DNA of 64,000 bases, from NCBI RefSeq assembly GCF_004365655.1, contig NZ_SOEO01000002.1, forward strand, positions 310,001-374,000, given 5' to 3'. The notes under the pieces were generated by a model. The model ran no database searches. It was not told the DNA's origin and worked only from the letters and a program-made list of their open reading frames with translations. Origin of the DNA: Epilithonimonas xixisoli (GTDB taxonomy: Bacteria > Bacteroidota > Bacteroidia > Flavobacteriales > Weeksellaceae). Shown piece by piece: positions 6,923-15,765 of the stretch; the stretch's first letter is position 1, and each line of letters opens with the position of its first letter. The position numbers and the translations under genes are program-made.

Positions 6923-8071
6923 ATGAACAAAGAAATTTACATTACAGATTACAACTGCATCACACCATTGGGTTTTGATGTGGAATCAAACTGGAAAGCA
7001 CTTCTGGAAGGAAAATCTGGCGTTGCTTTACATAAAGTTATTGATAATCACGAAGCTTTTTTTGTTTCTAAAATTGATTCTGAGAAATTGGAAGAAGAAT
7101 TCAATAAACTCTTCGACTCCGCTCAGAGTGACAATCAAAATTTCACAAGACTTGAAAAAATGTTTTTATTAAGTCTAAAACCTTTAGTAGAAAGACATCA
7201 GATTTCAGATGAAACGGCTTTTATTCTTTCTACAACCAAAGGAAACATCAGCTTATTAAAAAACGAAAACACTTTACCGGACGGCGTTTATCTTTCAAAC
7301 TTAGCTCAAAAACTGGCTGATTTTTTTGGATTTAAAACCAAACCGATTGTCGTTTCAAACGCTTGTGTTTCGGGAGTGATGGCAATTTCTGTGGCTAAAA
7401 ATATGATTTTGGCAGGACAATATAAAGATGCTTTTGTGGTCGCCGGAGATGAGATTTCTGAATTTGTAATTTCAGGTTTCAATTCTTTCCAGGCGATTGG
7501 AAGCGAACCTTGCAAACCTTACGACAAAAATCGTAACGGCATTAATCTGGGTGAAGCAACGGCTGCGGCATACATCACTTCTACTCCATCAGCGAACGAA
7601 AAATTTAAGTTTAAAATTTTAGGTGACTCTGCAATCAACGATGCCAATCACATTTCCGGACCATCGAGAACCGGCGATGGATTGTTTATGAGCGTTCAAA
7701 ATGCAATGAAAGAAGCGAAAGTTTCTTCAGAACAAATCGATTTTATTTCCGCTCACGGAACAGCAACGCTTTACAACGACGAAATGGAAGCCATCGCTTT
7801 CAACCGAATGGATTTGCAAAATGTTCCGCTGAACAGTATGAAAGGTTATTACGGACATTGCCTTGGAGCTTCAGGGCTTTTGGAAAGCATTATTTCTATG
7901 GAATCTACTTTGAACAGTACTTTAATTCCGTCTAAAAACTTTGAAGAAATGGGTGTTTCGAAAGATTTGAATATTATTAAGAAAAATCAATCCGCAGAAG
8001 TCAAATATATTTTGAAAACAGCTTCTGGTTTTGGAGGGTGTAATGCGGCGATTGTTTTGGAGAAATGTTAA
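6923..8071 (+). CDS. Beta-ketoacyl-ACP synthase (KAS I/II type), pigment cluster
   Basis: A 382-residue condensing enzyme with a complete Cys-His-His triad: Cys148 in SNACVSG, His278 in SAHGTAT and His312 in GHCLGASG. It would extend the polyene chain by two carbons from malonyl-ACP. Residues 62-71 (KLFDSAQSDN) are encoded by a stretch identical to one arm of the REP-like repeat found as a hairpin at 29920-29994. This segment is therefore probably an in-frame insertion in a surface loop before the catalytic core. The gene is followed eight bases later by a short ketosynthase-like gene. Confidence 0.88.
   Translation: MNKEIYITDYNCITPLGFDVESNWKALLEGKSGVALHKVIDNHEAFFVSKIDSEKLEEEFNKLFDSAQSDNQNFTRLEKMFLLSLKPLVERHQISDETAFILSTTKGNISLLKNENTLPDGVYLSNLAQKLADFFGFKTKPIVVSNACVSGVMAISVAKNMILAGQYKDAFVVAGDEISEFVISGFNSFQAIGSEPCKPYDKNRNGINLGEATAAAYITSTPSANEKFKFKILGDSAINDANHISGPSRTGDGLFMSVQNAMKEAKVSSEQIDFISAHGTATLYNDEMEAIAFNRMDLQNVPLNSMKGYYGHCLGASGLLESIISMESTLNSTLIPSKNFEEMGVSKDLNIIKKNQSAEVKYILKTASGFGGCNAAIVLEKC
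7111..7135. repeat. REP-like repeat arm inside a coding sequence
   Basis: The bases cttcgactccgctcag (7111-7126) are identical to the left arm of the hairpin at 29920-29935. Here they are read in frame within the ketosynthase gene, giving FDSAQSD. Confidence 0.75.
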
Positions 8072-8078
8072 AATTTAA

Positions 8079-8621
8079 ATGATGAAGAAAACATACACTT
8101 GCACCATAGAAAATTCAAAAATAATTCTCAACGAACAAATTATTTTTGAAACTAAAACCGAAAATTTCTCGGACTTCGCAAAGGAAGCTTATAAAATTTT
8201 AGAACTGAATTATCCAAAATTTCATAAGATGGATAATCTCAGCAAACTCGCATTTCTCGCTTCCGAAATGATTTTGAAAAACGATGACCACAGCAAAACT
8301 GCATTGGTTTTTGCCAACAAATCCTCAAGCCTCGACACCGATTTTAAATATCAGGAGAGTATCAATTCTCAGGAAAATTATTTCCCGAGCCCCGCTGTTT
8401 TTGTCTACACTTTACCCAACATTTGCGTCGGCGAAATCAGTATAAAACATAAAATGCAAACCGAGAATGCGTTTTTCGTTTTGAATGAATTTGATGAGGA
8501 ATTTTTAAACGCATACGCGGCACAGATTCTGCAGTCAGGAAAAGCTGAAAAAGTCTTGTGTGGCTGGGTCGAACTATATCAGGAAAGTTATAAAGCTTTT
8601 GTATATTTGCTGACATTATAA
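8079..8621 (+). CDS. Short ketosynthase-like protein without active Cys
   Basis: A 180-residue protein, about half the length of a ketosynthase. The middle part ([10 protein letters not shown], then [22 protein letters not shown]) resembles the region leading to a ketosynthase active site. No Cys lies in the nucleophile context and no HGT or GHxxGA motif follows. Such short proteins recur in flexirubin/aryl polyene clusters, often labelled 3-oxoacyl-ACP synthase. It may be a non-catalytic partner of a neighbouring ketosynthase. The start could be the second Met at 8082. Confidence 0.65.
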   Translation: MMKKTYTCTIENSKIILNEQIIFETKTENFSDFAKEAYKILELNYPKFHKMDNLSKLAFLASEMILKNDDHSKTALVFANKSSSLDTDFKYQESINSQENYFPSPAVFVYTLPNICVGEISIKHKMQTENAFFVLNEFDEEFLNAYAAQILQSGKAEKVLCGWVELYQESYKAFVYLLTL

Positions 8622-8625
8622 ATTT

Positions 8626-8774
8626 GATAATTTGAAAATGTGCTAATTTTAAAATGCATAATATTCATCATAAGTACAGCAATTAATCAACAGACTAATT
8701 TTTATTGAAAATCTAATATATGTTGTATTGCAAAACATTTTCAAATTATCTAATTAACATATTTTCAAATTAAT
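8626..8774. repeat. AT-rich inverted repeat
   Basis: A perfect 15-base inverted repeat (gataatttgaaaatg at 8626-8640, its complement at 8736-8750) encloses about 95 AT-rich bases. A further related arm lies near 8759-8774. The element fills the gap before the acyl carrier protein gene and encodes nothing convincing. Confidence 0.6.
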
Positions 8775-8778
8775 TTTT

Positions 8779-9036
8779 ATGGAAGATTTAAAATTAGAAT
8801 TAAAAAACAAAATCATCGAAGTTCTTAATCTTGAGGACGTTGCAGTAGAAGAAATCAAAGATACAGACCCACTTTTCGGTGGCGGTCTTGGTTTGGATTC
8901 TATCGACGCGCTGGAGTTAATCGTACTTCTCGATAAAGACTACGGAATCAAATTATCAGACCCGAAAAAAGGAAAAGAAATCTTCCAGTCCATCGAAGTG
9001 ATGGCAAAATACATCGAAGAAAACAGAACAAAATAA
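8779..9036 (+). CDS. Acyl carrier protein of the pigment cluster
   Basis: An 85-residue acidic four-helix carrier protein. The phosphopantetheine attachment site is Ser41 in LGLDSIDAL, with the Asp-Ser pair expected for holo-ACP formation. It sits between ketosynthase genes and would carry the growing polyene. It is distinct from the housekeeping AcpP in its GGGLG run before the site and in its genomic context. Confidence 0.9.
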   Translation: MEDLKLELKNKIIEVLNLEDVAVEEIKDTDPLFGGGLGLDSIDALELIVLLDKDYGIKLSDPKKGKEIFQSIEVMAKYIEENRTK

Positions 9037-9041
9037 ATTAA

Positions 9042-9112
9042 TTTACCAATATAACAATGTAACAGTCTAGCAATAATTGGTAAACTGTTACATTGCTACA
9101 TTGTTACATTTA
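9042..9112. repeat. Inverted repeat element (TAACA/TGTTA palindrome)
   Basis: The gap before the next ketosynthase is almost entirely one imperfect palindrome. caatgtaacagt (9055-9066) pairs with actgttacattg (9084-9095), flanked by ttaccaat / attggtaa within the structure. It resembles other intergenic palindromes in this window and lies upstream of a start codon. Confidence 0.6.
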
Positions 9113-9119
9113 TAAAAAG

Positions 9120-10319
9120 ATGGGTCAAAAAATTGCCATTACAGGAATGGGCATCATTTCCTCCATTGGTAACAATGTCGAGGAAAATTTTATTTCGCTG
9201 ACGACCGGTAAACACGGCATTTCAGACATCGAACTGTTTGAAACACGCCACGCCGGAAGCATCAAAACAGGCGAGATAAAATTGTCTAATGAAGAACTTG
9301 TGCAGAAACTTCAGCTGAATGAAGACAACAACGTCACAAGAACCACTTTGTTGGGAATGGTTGCTGCAAAAGAAGCTGTAGAAAGTGCCGGAATTTCGGA
9401 TATTAACGACTACAAAACCGGACTCATTTCCTCCACAAGCGTGGGCGGAATGGATATTACCGAAAAATATTTCTACACCTACGAAGATTTTCCTGAAAAG
9501 CAAAAATATATTGACTCGCACGATGCCGGAAATTCATCCTTGGCGATTGCAGAATTGTTGGGCCTGAAAGGAATGGTTTCTACCATCAGCACAGCCTGTT
9601 CGTCTGCTGCCAACGCGATTATGATGGGAGCAAAACTCATCAAAAACGGCGTTCTTGACCGTGTGATTGTTGGCGGAACAGATTCGCTTTCAAAGTTTAC
9701 TTTGAATGGATTTAATACGTTGATGATTCTGACGGATTCTTACAACACGCCTTTCGACAACGACAGAAAAGGCCTAAACTTGGGCGAAGCTGCCGCTTAC
9801 CTCGTTTTGGAATCTGACGAAATTGTGAAAAAAGAAAATAAAAAAGTCCTCGCCTATCTTTCAGGTTATGGAAATGCGAATGATGCACATCACCAGACCG
9901 CTTCTTCGGAAAACGGACAAGGTGCATTTTTGGCAATGGAAAAAGCTTTGAAAGTTTCAGGTTTAAATAAAGAAAACATCGATTACATCAACGTTCACGG
10001 TACCGCAACTCCTAATAATGATTTATCTGAAGGCATTGCAATGATTCGGATTTTTGGTGAAAATCAGGTGCCGGAATTCAGTTCTACGAAAGCATTTACG
10101 GGTCACACTTTGGCGGCGGCAGCGGGAATTGAAGCGGTTTATTCGATTTTGGCGATGCAGAACAATGTGATTTTTCCAAATTTAAATTTCAAAAATAAAA
10201 TGGAAGAATTTGATTTGACGCCAGTTACCGAACTGAAAGAAAAAAATATCAACCACGTACTTTCCAATTCATTTGGATTTGGCGGAAACTGTTCAACTTT
10301 AATTTTTTCTAAACAATGA
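9120..10319 (+). CDS. Beta-ketoacyl-ACP synthase (FabF-like), pigment cluster
   Basis: A 399-residue ketosynthase with Cys160 in STACSSA, His293 in VHGTATPNND and His329 in FTGHTLAAAAG, so the full condensing triad is present. The start at 9120 (MGQKIAITGMG) is chosen over an upstream frame from 9093 because the family begins at this point and the upstream codons lie in a repeat. It overlaps the following gene by four bases (ATGA), the arrangement of a ketosynthase and its chain-length factor in type II systems. Confidence 0.9.
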   Translation: MGQKIAITGMGIISSIGNNVEENFISLTTGKHGISDIELFETRHAGSIKTGEIKLSNEELVQKLQLNEDNNVTRTTLLGMVAAKEAVESAGISDINDYKTGLISSTSVGGMDITEKYFYTYEDFPEKQKYIDSHDAGNSSLAIAELLGLKGMVSTISTACSSAANAIMMGAKLIKNGVLDRVIVGGTDSLSKFTLNGFNTLMILTDSYNTPFDNDRKGLNLGEAAAYLVLESDEIVKKENKKVLAYLSGYGNANDAHHQTASSENGQGAFLAMEKALKVSGLNKENIDYINVHGTATPNNDLSEGIAMIRIFGENQVPEFSSTKAFTGHTLAAAAGIEAVYSILAMQNNVIFPNLNFKNKMEEFDLTPVTELKEKNINHVLSNSFGFGGNCSTLIFSKQ

Positions 10320-11380
10320 GTGCAGTTTACATCAACAGTGCCGCCTGCATCTCGGTTCAGGACACTTTAAACGAAAATTTCTCCGATATTTTAAAACCTG
10401 AAAATTCAGTTCAAATTTTAAAAGCCATTGAGCCCAATTACAAAGAATTCATTCCGCCAGCGATGAGCCGAAGAATGTCTAAAACGGTAAAAATGAGCTC
10501 TGTAGCTTCCACAAAAGCTTTACAGGAAGCAGGAATTGAAAAGCCTGACGCCATCATCGTCGGAACCGGAATGGGTTGCTCTCAGGATTCCGAAAAGTTC
10601 CTGAAAAATGTATTGGAAAATAATGAGGAGTTTTTGACGCCAACTTTTTTTATTCAATCCACTCACAACACGGTTTCCGGACAAATTGCCTTGGGATTGC
10701 AATGTCACGGCTATAATTTTACGTACGTCAACAGTTCATCTTCACTCGAATTTTCAATGCTGGATGCAAAACTTCAGATTTTGGATGGTGAAGCAGAAAA
10801 TGTTTTGGTAGGTTCAACAGATGAACAAACTGAAAGAACAATGGAGCTCTATAAATTGAGCAATTCCATTAAAAAAGAAGAAAATCTGCCTGTTGATTAT
10901 TTGAATTCAACAACGGAAGGTGTGATTTGGGGTGAGGGTTCGAGCTTTTTTGTTTTGGGGAAAGATAAAACAGAAAACTCTTACGCTGAACTGAAAGATA
11001 TTCAAATTATAAATTCATTAGAATTAGACGAAACCACAAAATTTATTGAAAATTTTTTAGCTAAAAATAATTTAAAAAATGAAGATATCGATGCTGTTAT
11101 TTTAGGTTTCAGCGGAGATTCAAAGTCGGATGTTTATTATGAGAAGGCTTCAGCATTATTTCAAAATTCGTCATTATTATATTATAAACATTTGAGTGGA
11201 GAATTCAATACAGCAAGTGGTTTTTCAACATTTATGGCTTGTCAGATTTTAAAAAATCAGCAGATTCCCGCGGTGATGAAGATTAATGAAGTTGAAAAAG
11301 AAAGTATCAAAAATATTCTTCTTTACAATCATCTTGGTGGAGTTGACCACAGTACGGTTTTGTTGGAAAATCTAATTTAA
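10316..11380 (+). CDS. Ketosynthase-like chain-length factor (no active Cys)
   Basis: A 354-residue member of the ketosynthase fold. At the nucleophile position it reads YVNSSSSLEF (Ser around 140-141) instead of a Cys motif. The usual HGT motif is degenerate (ILGFSGDSKSD), and only the last His-like motif survives (KHLSGEFNTASG). Its start overlaps the stop of an intact ketosynthase. In type II polyketide and aryl polyene systems such a partner is the chain-length factor, forming a heterodimer that sets product length. The role is inferred from fold, missing Cys and gene coupling. Confidence 0.8.
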   Translation: MSAVYINSAACISVQDTLNENFSDILKPENSVQILKAIEPNYKEFIPPAMSRRMSKTVKMSSVASTKALQEAGIEKPDAIIVGTGMGCSQDSEKFLKNVLENNEEFLTPTFFIQSTHNTVSGQIALGLQCHGYNFTYVNSSSSLEFSMLDAKLQILDGEAENVLVGSTDEQTERTMELYKLSNSIKKEENLPVDYLNSTTEGVIWGEGSSFFVLGKDKTENSYAELKDIQIINSLELDETTKFIENFLAKNNLKNEDIDAVILGFSGDSKSDVYYEKASALFQNSSLLYYKHLSGEFNTASGFSTFMACQILKNQQIPAVMKINEVEKESIKNILLYNHLGGVDHSTVLLENLI

Positions 11381-11400
11381 ATTCTGAAAATTTCTTTTTT

Positions 11401-11490
11401 GCGAAGCGCGCCCCAACCTGAGTAGAGCTCTTTTTCTTTTTTGACAAAAAAAGAAAAAAGCGGGAACGGAGGGTGGATAAAGGCGCCCAA
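11401..11490 (-). repeat. Interspersed repeat, copy A
   Basis: Read on the - strand, this begins with gggcgcctttatccaccctc, has a central run of T then A residues that can pair, and ends with ggttggggcgcg. It shares these ends and the layout with copies at 18309, 28749 and 31738. It fills most of the gap after the pigment cluster. Confidence 0.7.
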
Positions 11491-11544
11491 ATAAAATTTA
11501 TTCTGAAATATCGCCAGAGTCACAAAATAAAAATTTAAATTTTG

Positions 11545-11552
11545 TAGTTTTG
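11545..11552 (+). promoter_or_regulatory. Bacteroidetes -7 box
   Basis: TAGTTTTG matches the TAnnTTTG -7 consensus, 17 bases before the lipoprotein start. No clear -33 TTG is visible. Confidence 0.5.
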
Positions 11553-11569
11553 AAGATTAAACAAGATAA

Positions 11570-12952
11570 ATGAAAATTAAAATATTCCTTGGCATCGCAT
11601 TTTGGTCACTTTTATTATTAGTGGGGTGTAATCGCGATGATATTTCGTTTGAATCGCCAACTCAACTGTTGCGATTCTCCACAGACACACTTTTTTGCGA
11701 CACAGTTTACAACCAAATGCGTAGTGAAACATATGCTGTGAAGGTTTACAATAAAGAGGACAAGGATGTTTTGATTCCGAGAATTGCGTTGGAAGGCGGA
11801 AGTGGTTCGCTTTACAGAATCAATGTGGATGGAAAAGTGGGAACGAGTTTTGAAAATGTGGCGCTGAGAAGAAAAGACAGTCTTTATGTTTTTGTAGAAA
11901 TTGCGCCAGTTGCCAATGCTCCAGAAGCGATTGCAGAGGACAAAGTGGTAATCAATACGCCAGCGGGTGAACAGAAAGTGACGCTTCTTTCTGTTGTTCA
12001 AGACGCGGAATATTTTATTAAGACTGATACAAATCCAAATATTATTTCTGAAAATACAACTTGGACAAAGGATAAAGTAAAAGTGATTTTCGGAGATTTG
12101 ACTGTTGCTGAAGGGAAAACTTTGACAATGGAAAAAGGGACGAAAGTTTATTTCCGAAAAAACAGCGGAATGAATTTCGCAAAAAATTCAATTCTTGATG
12201 TAAAAGGAGTTTTGGGTGATGAAGTGGTTTTCCGAGGTGACAGAAGTGATACAAAATACGATACTTTGCCAGCTAATTGGAACGGAATCAAAATGGAAGA
12301 AGATACACAACTGAAAATGAACTATGCCAGACTTTTTGGTGGAAACGTTGGTCTTCAACTTAAAAAGAATACGGCAGAAATAAACAATTCCATCATTCAC
12401 ACTTTTCAAAATGTTGGAATCTATGGCATCCATTCAAATCTGACAATGAACAACGTGGTGATGAACAACTGCGGTGAAACTGACATTGCGATTGCCGGAA
12501 GCGGAAACTATAACCTAAACTATTGTACGATTGCCAATTATTGGGATTTAAACTCAAGTATGTCTGCGATGGGAATCTTTGCAAGCAATACTTGGGAAAA
12601 TGAAGCTGGCGATTTGGAATCCGGACTTGTGAAGTTAACAGTAAATAATTCAATTGTTTATGGTGATATGCCAGATATGATTTCTTTGAGTAATAATCCG
12701 AATGGAACGCAGATTAGTTATAGTTTCAACAGCTCTTTACTGAAATTCACAACAAATTCTGGTTTAACAGTGGGAAGTTCAAACATTGCCAATGAAGACC
12801 CAAAATTCCAAAATTACTTTACTCAGAAAATGAATTTGAGAGTGAAAACGGATTCACCTGCCAAAGGAAAAGGTATTTTCAATGCTAATGTTCCTAAAGA
12901 TATTGTAGGAATCAACAGAATCAATCCAATAACAATTGGCGCTTACCAATAA
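11570..12952 (+). CDS. Right-handed beta-helix surface lipoprotein
   Basis: A 460-residue protein with a lipoprotein signal (hydrophobic stretch ending LLVGC, lipidated Cys near residue 20). The middle region shows repeated short strands with Asn ladders (for example NNSIIHTF, NNVVMNNCG, NYCTIANYW), as in parallel beta-helix proteins. The end (IVGINRINPITIGAYQ) is typical of right-handed beta-helix proteins in Bacteroidetes. It is probably anchored in the outer membrane; the ligand is unknown. Its stop overlaps the MazG start (TAATG). Confidence 0.75.
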   Translation: MKIKIFLGIAFWSLLLLVGCNRDDISFESPTQLLRFSTDTLFCDTVYNQMRSETYAVKVYNKEDKDVLIPRIALEGGSGSLYRINVDGKVGTSFENVALRRKDSLYVFVEIAPVANAPEAIAEDKVVINTPAGEQKVTLLSVVQDAEYFIKTDTNPNIISENTTWTKDKVKVIFGDLTVAEGKTLTMEKGTKVYFRKNSGMNFAKNSILDVKGVLGDEVVFRGDRSDTKYDTLPANWNGIKMEEDTQLKMNYARLFGGNVGLQLKKNTAEINNSIIHTFQNVGIYGIHSNLTMNNVVMNNCGETDIAIAGSGNYNLNYCTIANYWDLNSSMSAMGIFASNTWENEAGDLESGLVKLTVNNSIVYGDMPDMISLSNNPNGTQISYSFNSSLLKFTTNSGLTVGSSNIANEDPKFQNYFTQKMNLRVKTDSPAKGKGIFNANVPKDIVGINRINPITIGAYQ

Positions 12953-13278
12953 TGGAAATCACAACACTCCAAAATCAGGTTGATGAATGGATAAAAACCA
13001 TTGGCGTCCGCTATTTCAACGAATTGACGAATATGGCAATGCTGACAGAAGAAGTTGGCGAAGTTGCAAGAATTATCGCCAGAAGATACGGCGAACAATC
13101 TGAAAAGGAATCTGACAAATCCAAAGACCTTGGCGAAGAATTGGCAGATGTTCTATTCGTAACGCTTTGTCTCGCCAATCAAACCGGAACAGATTTGCAA
13201 TCGGCTTTCGATAAAAAAATGAAAGTGAAAACAGACAGAGACAAGGACAGACATCAAAACAACGAGAAATTAAAATAA
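12952..13278 (+). CDS. MazG-like nucleotide pyrophosphohydrolase
   Basis: A 108-residue all-alpha NTP pyrophosphatase. The metal-binding pattern of the MazG family is present: EEVGE (Glu33, Glu34, Glu37) and EELADVL (Glu62, Glu63, Asp66). Such short enzymes hydrolyse non-canonical or excess nucleoside triphosphates to monophosphates. The gene is translationally coupled to the lipoprotein gene before it. Confidence 0.88.
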   Translation: MEITTLQNQVDEWIKTIGVRYFNELTNMAMLTEEVGEVARIIARRYGEQSEKESDKSKDLGEELADVLFVTLCLANQTGTDLQSAFDKKMKVKTDRDKDRHQNNEKLK

Positions 13279-13359
13279 TTTGTACACAGTATTAAAGTAG
13301 AATGTATTCACGAATTAGAATCATTAAAACTTTAATACTTTTTACATTAATACATAAGA

Positions 13360-14577
13360 ATGATATTAAAAAAATCTGAATTAATCGATAATCAAAAAAT
13401 CCAAATTACCGGTTCGAAAAGTATTTCGAACCGTCTTTTGATTTTAGGGAAACTCTTTGGGAACATTGATATGCTCAATCTTTCCAACTCTCAGGACACA
13501 ACTTTGCTTAAAAAAGCTTTGGAATCCGATACTGAGCTGATCGACATCCACCACGCCGGAACGGCAATGCGTTTCTTGGCTTCGTATTATTCGATTTTTG
13601 AAGGTAGAAAAACAATTCTGACGGGTTCTGATCGAATGAAAAACCGCCCAATCAAACCTTTGGTGGATGCGCTTCAATCGCTTGGAGCCGACATTACTTA
13701 TCTTGAGAAAGAAGGTTTTCCGCCGTTACAAATCATTGGAAAGAAATTGGAGAAAAATTCGGTTAAAATTTCAGCGAATGTTTCAAGCCAATTTTTGACT
13801 TCATTAATATTAATTGGAGGAAAATTAGAAAACGGCTTGACATTGGAATTGGAAGGCGAAATAACTTCTCGTCCTTATCTGGAAATGACTTTGAAAATCC
13901 TTAACGAAATCGGAATCAAATCTCATTTTGCAGAAAATAAAATTGAAATCTTAGCCCATTCCGACAACTTCCGGATTGAACATTACGAAGTGGAAAGCGA
14001 CTGGTCTTCAGCTTCTTACTTCTACTCTTTGTCCGCAATTGGCAGAAAGAATATTACTTTAAAAAATTACCATACACTTTCACTTCAAGGAGACAGCGTG
14101 ATTAAAGAAATCTACTGGAAATATTTCGGAATCAACACGGTTTCGGATTATGCAGAAAACTCGATTTCGCTTTTGCCAGAACCAGCTTTTGGATATCCTG
14201 AATTGATTACTTTGGATATGAATGATTGTCCAGACATTGCGCAAACGCTTTGTGTGACGGCAACAGCTTTGAAAATTCCATTCGAAATTACAGGACTTCA
14301 CACTTTAAAAGTTAAGGAAACCGACCGATTGGTGGCACTTCAAAATGAATTGTTGAAAATTGGAGCAAAAACGCATATTACGGTTGAAAAAATAGAATCT
14401 TCGGAATTCATAGAACCTGAAGAAAACATTTCAATCGCGACTTACAACGACCACAGAATGGCAATGGCTTTTGCGCCTTTTGCCTTGGTTAAAGAACTTA
14501 ATATCGAAAACGAAGATGTGGTAGAAAAATCTTATCCTGAGTTTTGGGAGGATTTTGACAAGGTAACTACGAATTAA
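13360..14577 (+). CDS. aroA: 3-phosphoshikimate 1-carboxyvinyltransferase (EPSP synthase)
   Basis: A 405-residue EPSP synthase, sixth step of the shikimate pathway, adding enolpyruvate from PEP to shikimate-3-phosphate. Visible motifs are GSKSISNRLLIL (phosphate binding near the N-terminus), HAGTAMRFLASY, the KETDRL segment and YNDHRMAMAFA near the C-terminus. It is slightly shorter than many family members but has both lobes. It is cytoplasmic and supplies aromatic precursors. Confidence 0.95.
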   Translation: MILKKSELIDNQKIQITGSKSISNRLLILGKLFGNIDMLNLSNSQDTTLLKKALESDTELIDIHHAGTAMRFLASYYSIFEGRKTILTGSDRMKNRPIKPLVDALQSLGADITYLEKEGFPPLQIIGKKLEKNSVKISANVSSQFLTSLILIGGKLENGLTLELEGEITSRPYLEMTLKILNEIGIKSHFAENKIEILAHSDNFRIEHYEVESDWSSASYFYSLSAIGRKNITLKNYHTLSLQGDSVIKEIYWKYFGINTVSDYAENSISLLPEPAFGYPELITLDMNDCPDIAQTLCVTATALKIPFEITGLHTLKVKETDRLVALQNELLKIGAKTHITVEKIESSEFIEPEENISIATYNDHRMAMAFAPFALVKELNIENEDVVEKSYPEFWEDFDKVTTN

Positions 14578-14587
14578 TTTTACATTA

Positions 14588-15082
14588 ATGAAAAAGCATT
14601 TTCTACTTTTCTTATTTTTAATTCCTGCCACAATTTGGTCGCAATATCTTTTGCCAAATGAGGAAATTATCTACTCATTTGAAACTAAAAATGGAAAGAA
14701 AATGTCTTTGGTAAAGGATAAATCCAACAAGTACATTCAGTATCGATTTGGAACTAAAAACAAAATTGAAATGGAATTCCCAGCCAATAGAACAAAGGAA
14801 AGTTGGAAGCAATTTCATTATAATTCTTACTATCGTGGTGGCGGAATTCAAAATGCGGGAATGGAAATTGACAATCTTCAGTTTACGAATGATGGCTACA
14901 AATATTTGCTATTTCGAAGTTATCACGCAGAAGGGGAAACTTACTCTGCCGGAATTATCATTACTGACAAAAAAGGAAAAGAGACGCGCATTATTGGAAA
15001 TTATAAAACCGTCAAAGGTTGTATTTGTAATTTGGAAGATACGGCAATGATTGAAATAGAGGATATTGGATTAAGTTTCTAA
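14588..15082 (+). CDS. Exported protein of unknown function
   Basis: A 164-residue protein with a clear signal peptide (MKKHFLLFLFLIPATIWSQ, cleavage probably after the SQ). The mature part is beta-rich, with many aromatic residues and two Cys in a GCICN motif near residue 147. I recognise no named family. It follows aroA by ten bases and precedes another exported protein by eleven. Confidence 0.65.
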   Translation: MKKHFLLFLFLIPATIWSQYLLPNEEIIYSFETKNGKKMSLVKDKSNKYIQYRFGTKNKIEMEFPANRTKESWKQFHYNSYYRGGGIQNAGMEIDNLQFTNDGYKYLLFRSYHAEGETYSAGIIITDKKGKETRIIGNYKTVKGCICNLEDTAMIEIEDIGLSF

Positions 15083-15093
15083 AATGTAACTCA

Positions 15094-15765
15094 ATGAAAA
15101 AAATTCTTTCTTTTTTAGCCATATTTCTTTTCACATTTTCATATGCTCAGGAATTGAAAGATTTCACAATTCCAAAAGGTTACAAGAAAATCTTGGAAAC
15201 AAAAGGCGACCTCGACAAAGATGGAAAAGACGAAACCGTGATGGTATTCAATACTGATAAGATTGTTAATAACATATCCAAAGGTCTTGAAAGAAAACTC
15301 TACATTCTAAAAAACTTCAATGGAAAATTAAAAATTTGGAAGGAGAATTCTAATCTAATATTTGACAGCAAAGAGGGATTTTATCCTGAAAGCAATGAAC
15401 TGGAATTGACTATCAAGAATAATTGTCTTGTGATTTTTCAATCCTATTTTTCAAATTCTAGACATACGGTTACTTCAAAAAACACCTATAGATTTCAAAA
15501 CGGTGATTTCTATCTGATTGGCGCCTTGGTTAAATTTGATGATACTTGCGAATTTAATTTCTCCGATGAAATCAATTTTTCAACCGGAAAAGTTATAGTT
15601 GATGAACAATACTCCGAATGTGACAGCGGATACGAACGGAAAGTTCCGAAAAACTATTATAAAGAATTCACGCACAAACTTCCCAAATTGATAAAAATGA
15701 ACGAGTATAAAATGGGAAAGAATGAAATCAAAATCCCTAATTCAAAAAAATCTTTTAATTTCTAA
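15094..15765 (+). CDS. Exported protein of unknown function with Asp-rich loop
   Basis: A 223-residue protein with a signal peptide (MKKILSFLAIFLFTFSYAQ). Shortly after, DLDKDGKDETVMVF resembles the calcium-binding loop of VCBS/FG-GAP-like repeats. Two Cys (CEFNF and SECDSG) may form a disulfide. Family unknown. It ends directly before the SDR start with no spacer. Confidence 0.65.
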   Translation: MKKILSFLAIFLFTFSYAQELKDFTIPKGYKKILETKGDLDKDGKDETVMVFNTDKIVNNISKGLERKLYILKNFNGKLKIWKENSNLIFDSKEGFYPESNELELTIKNNCLVIFQSYFSNSRHTVTSKNTYRFQNGDFYLIGALVKFDDTCEFNFSDEINFSTGKVIVDEQYSECDSGYERKVPKNYYKEFTHKLPKLIKMNEYKMGKNEIKIPNSKKSFNF

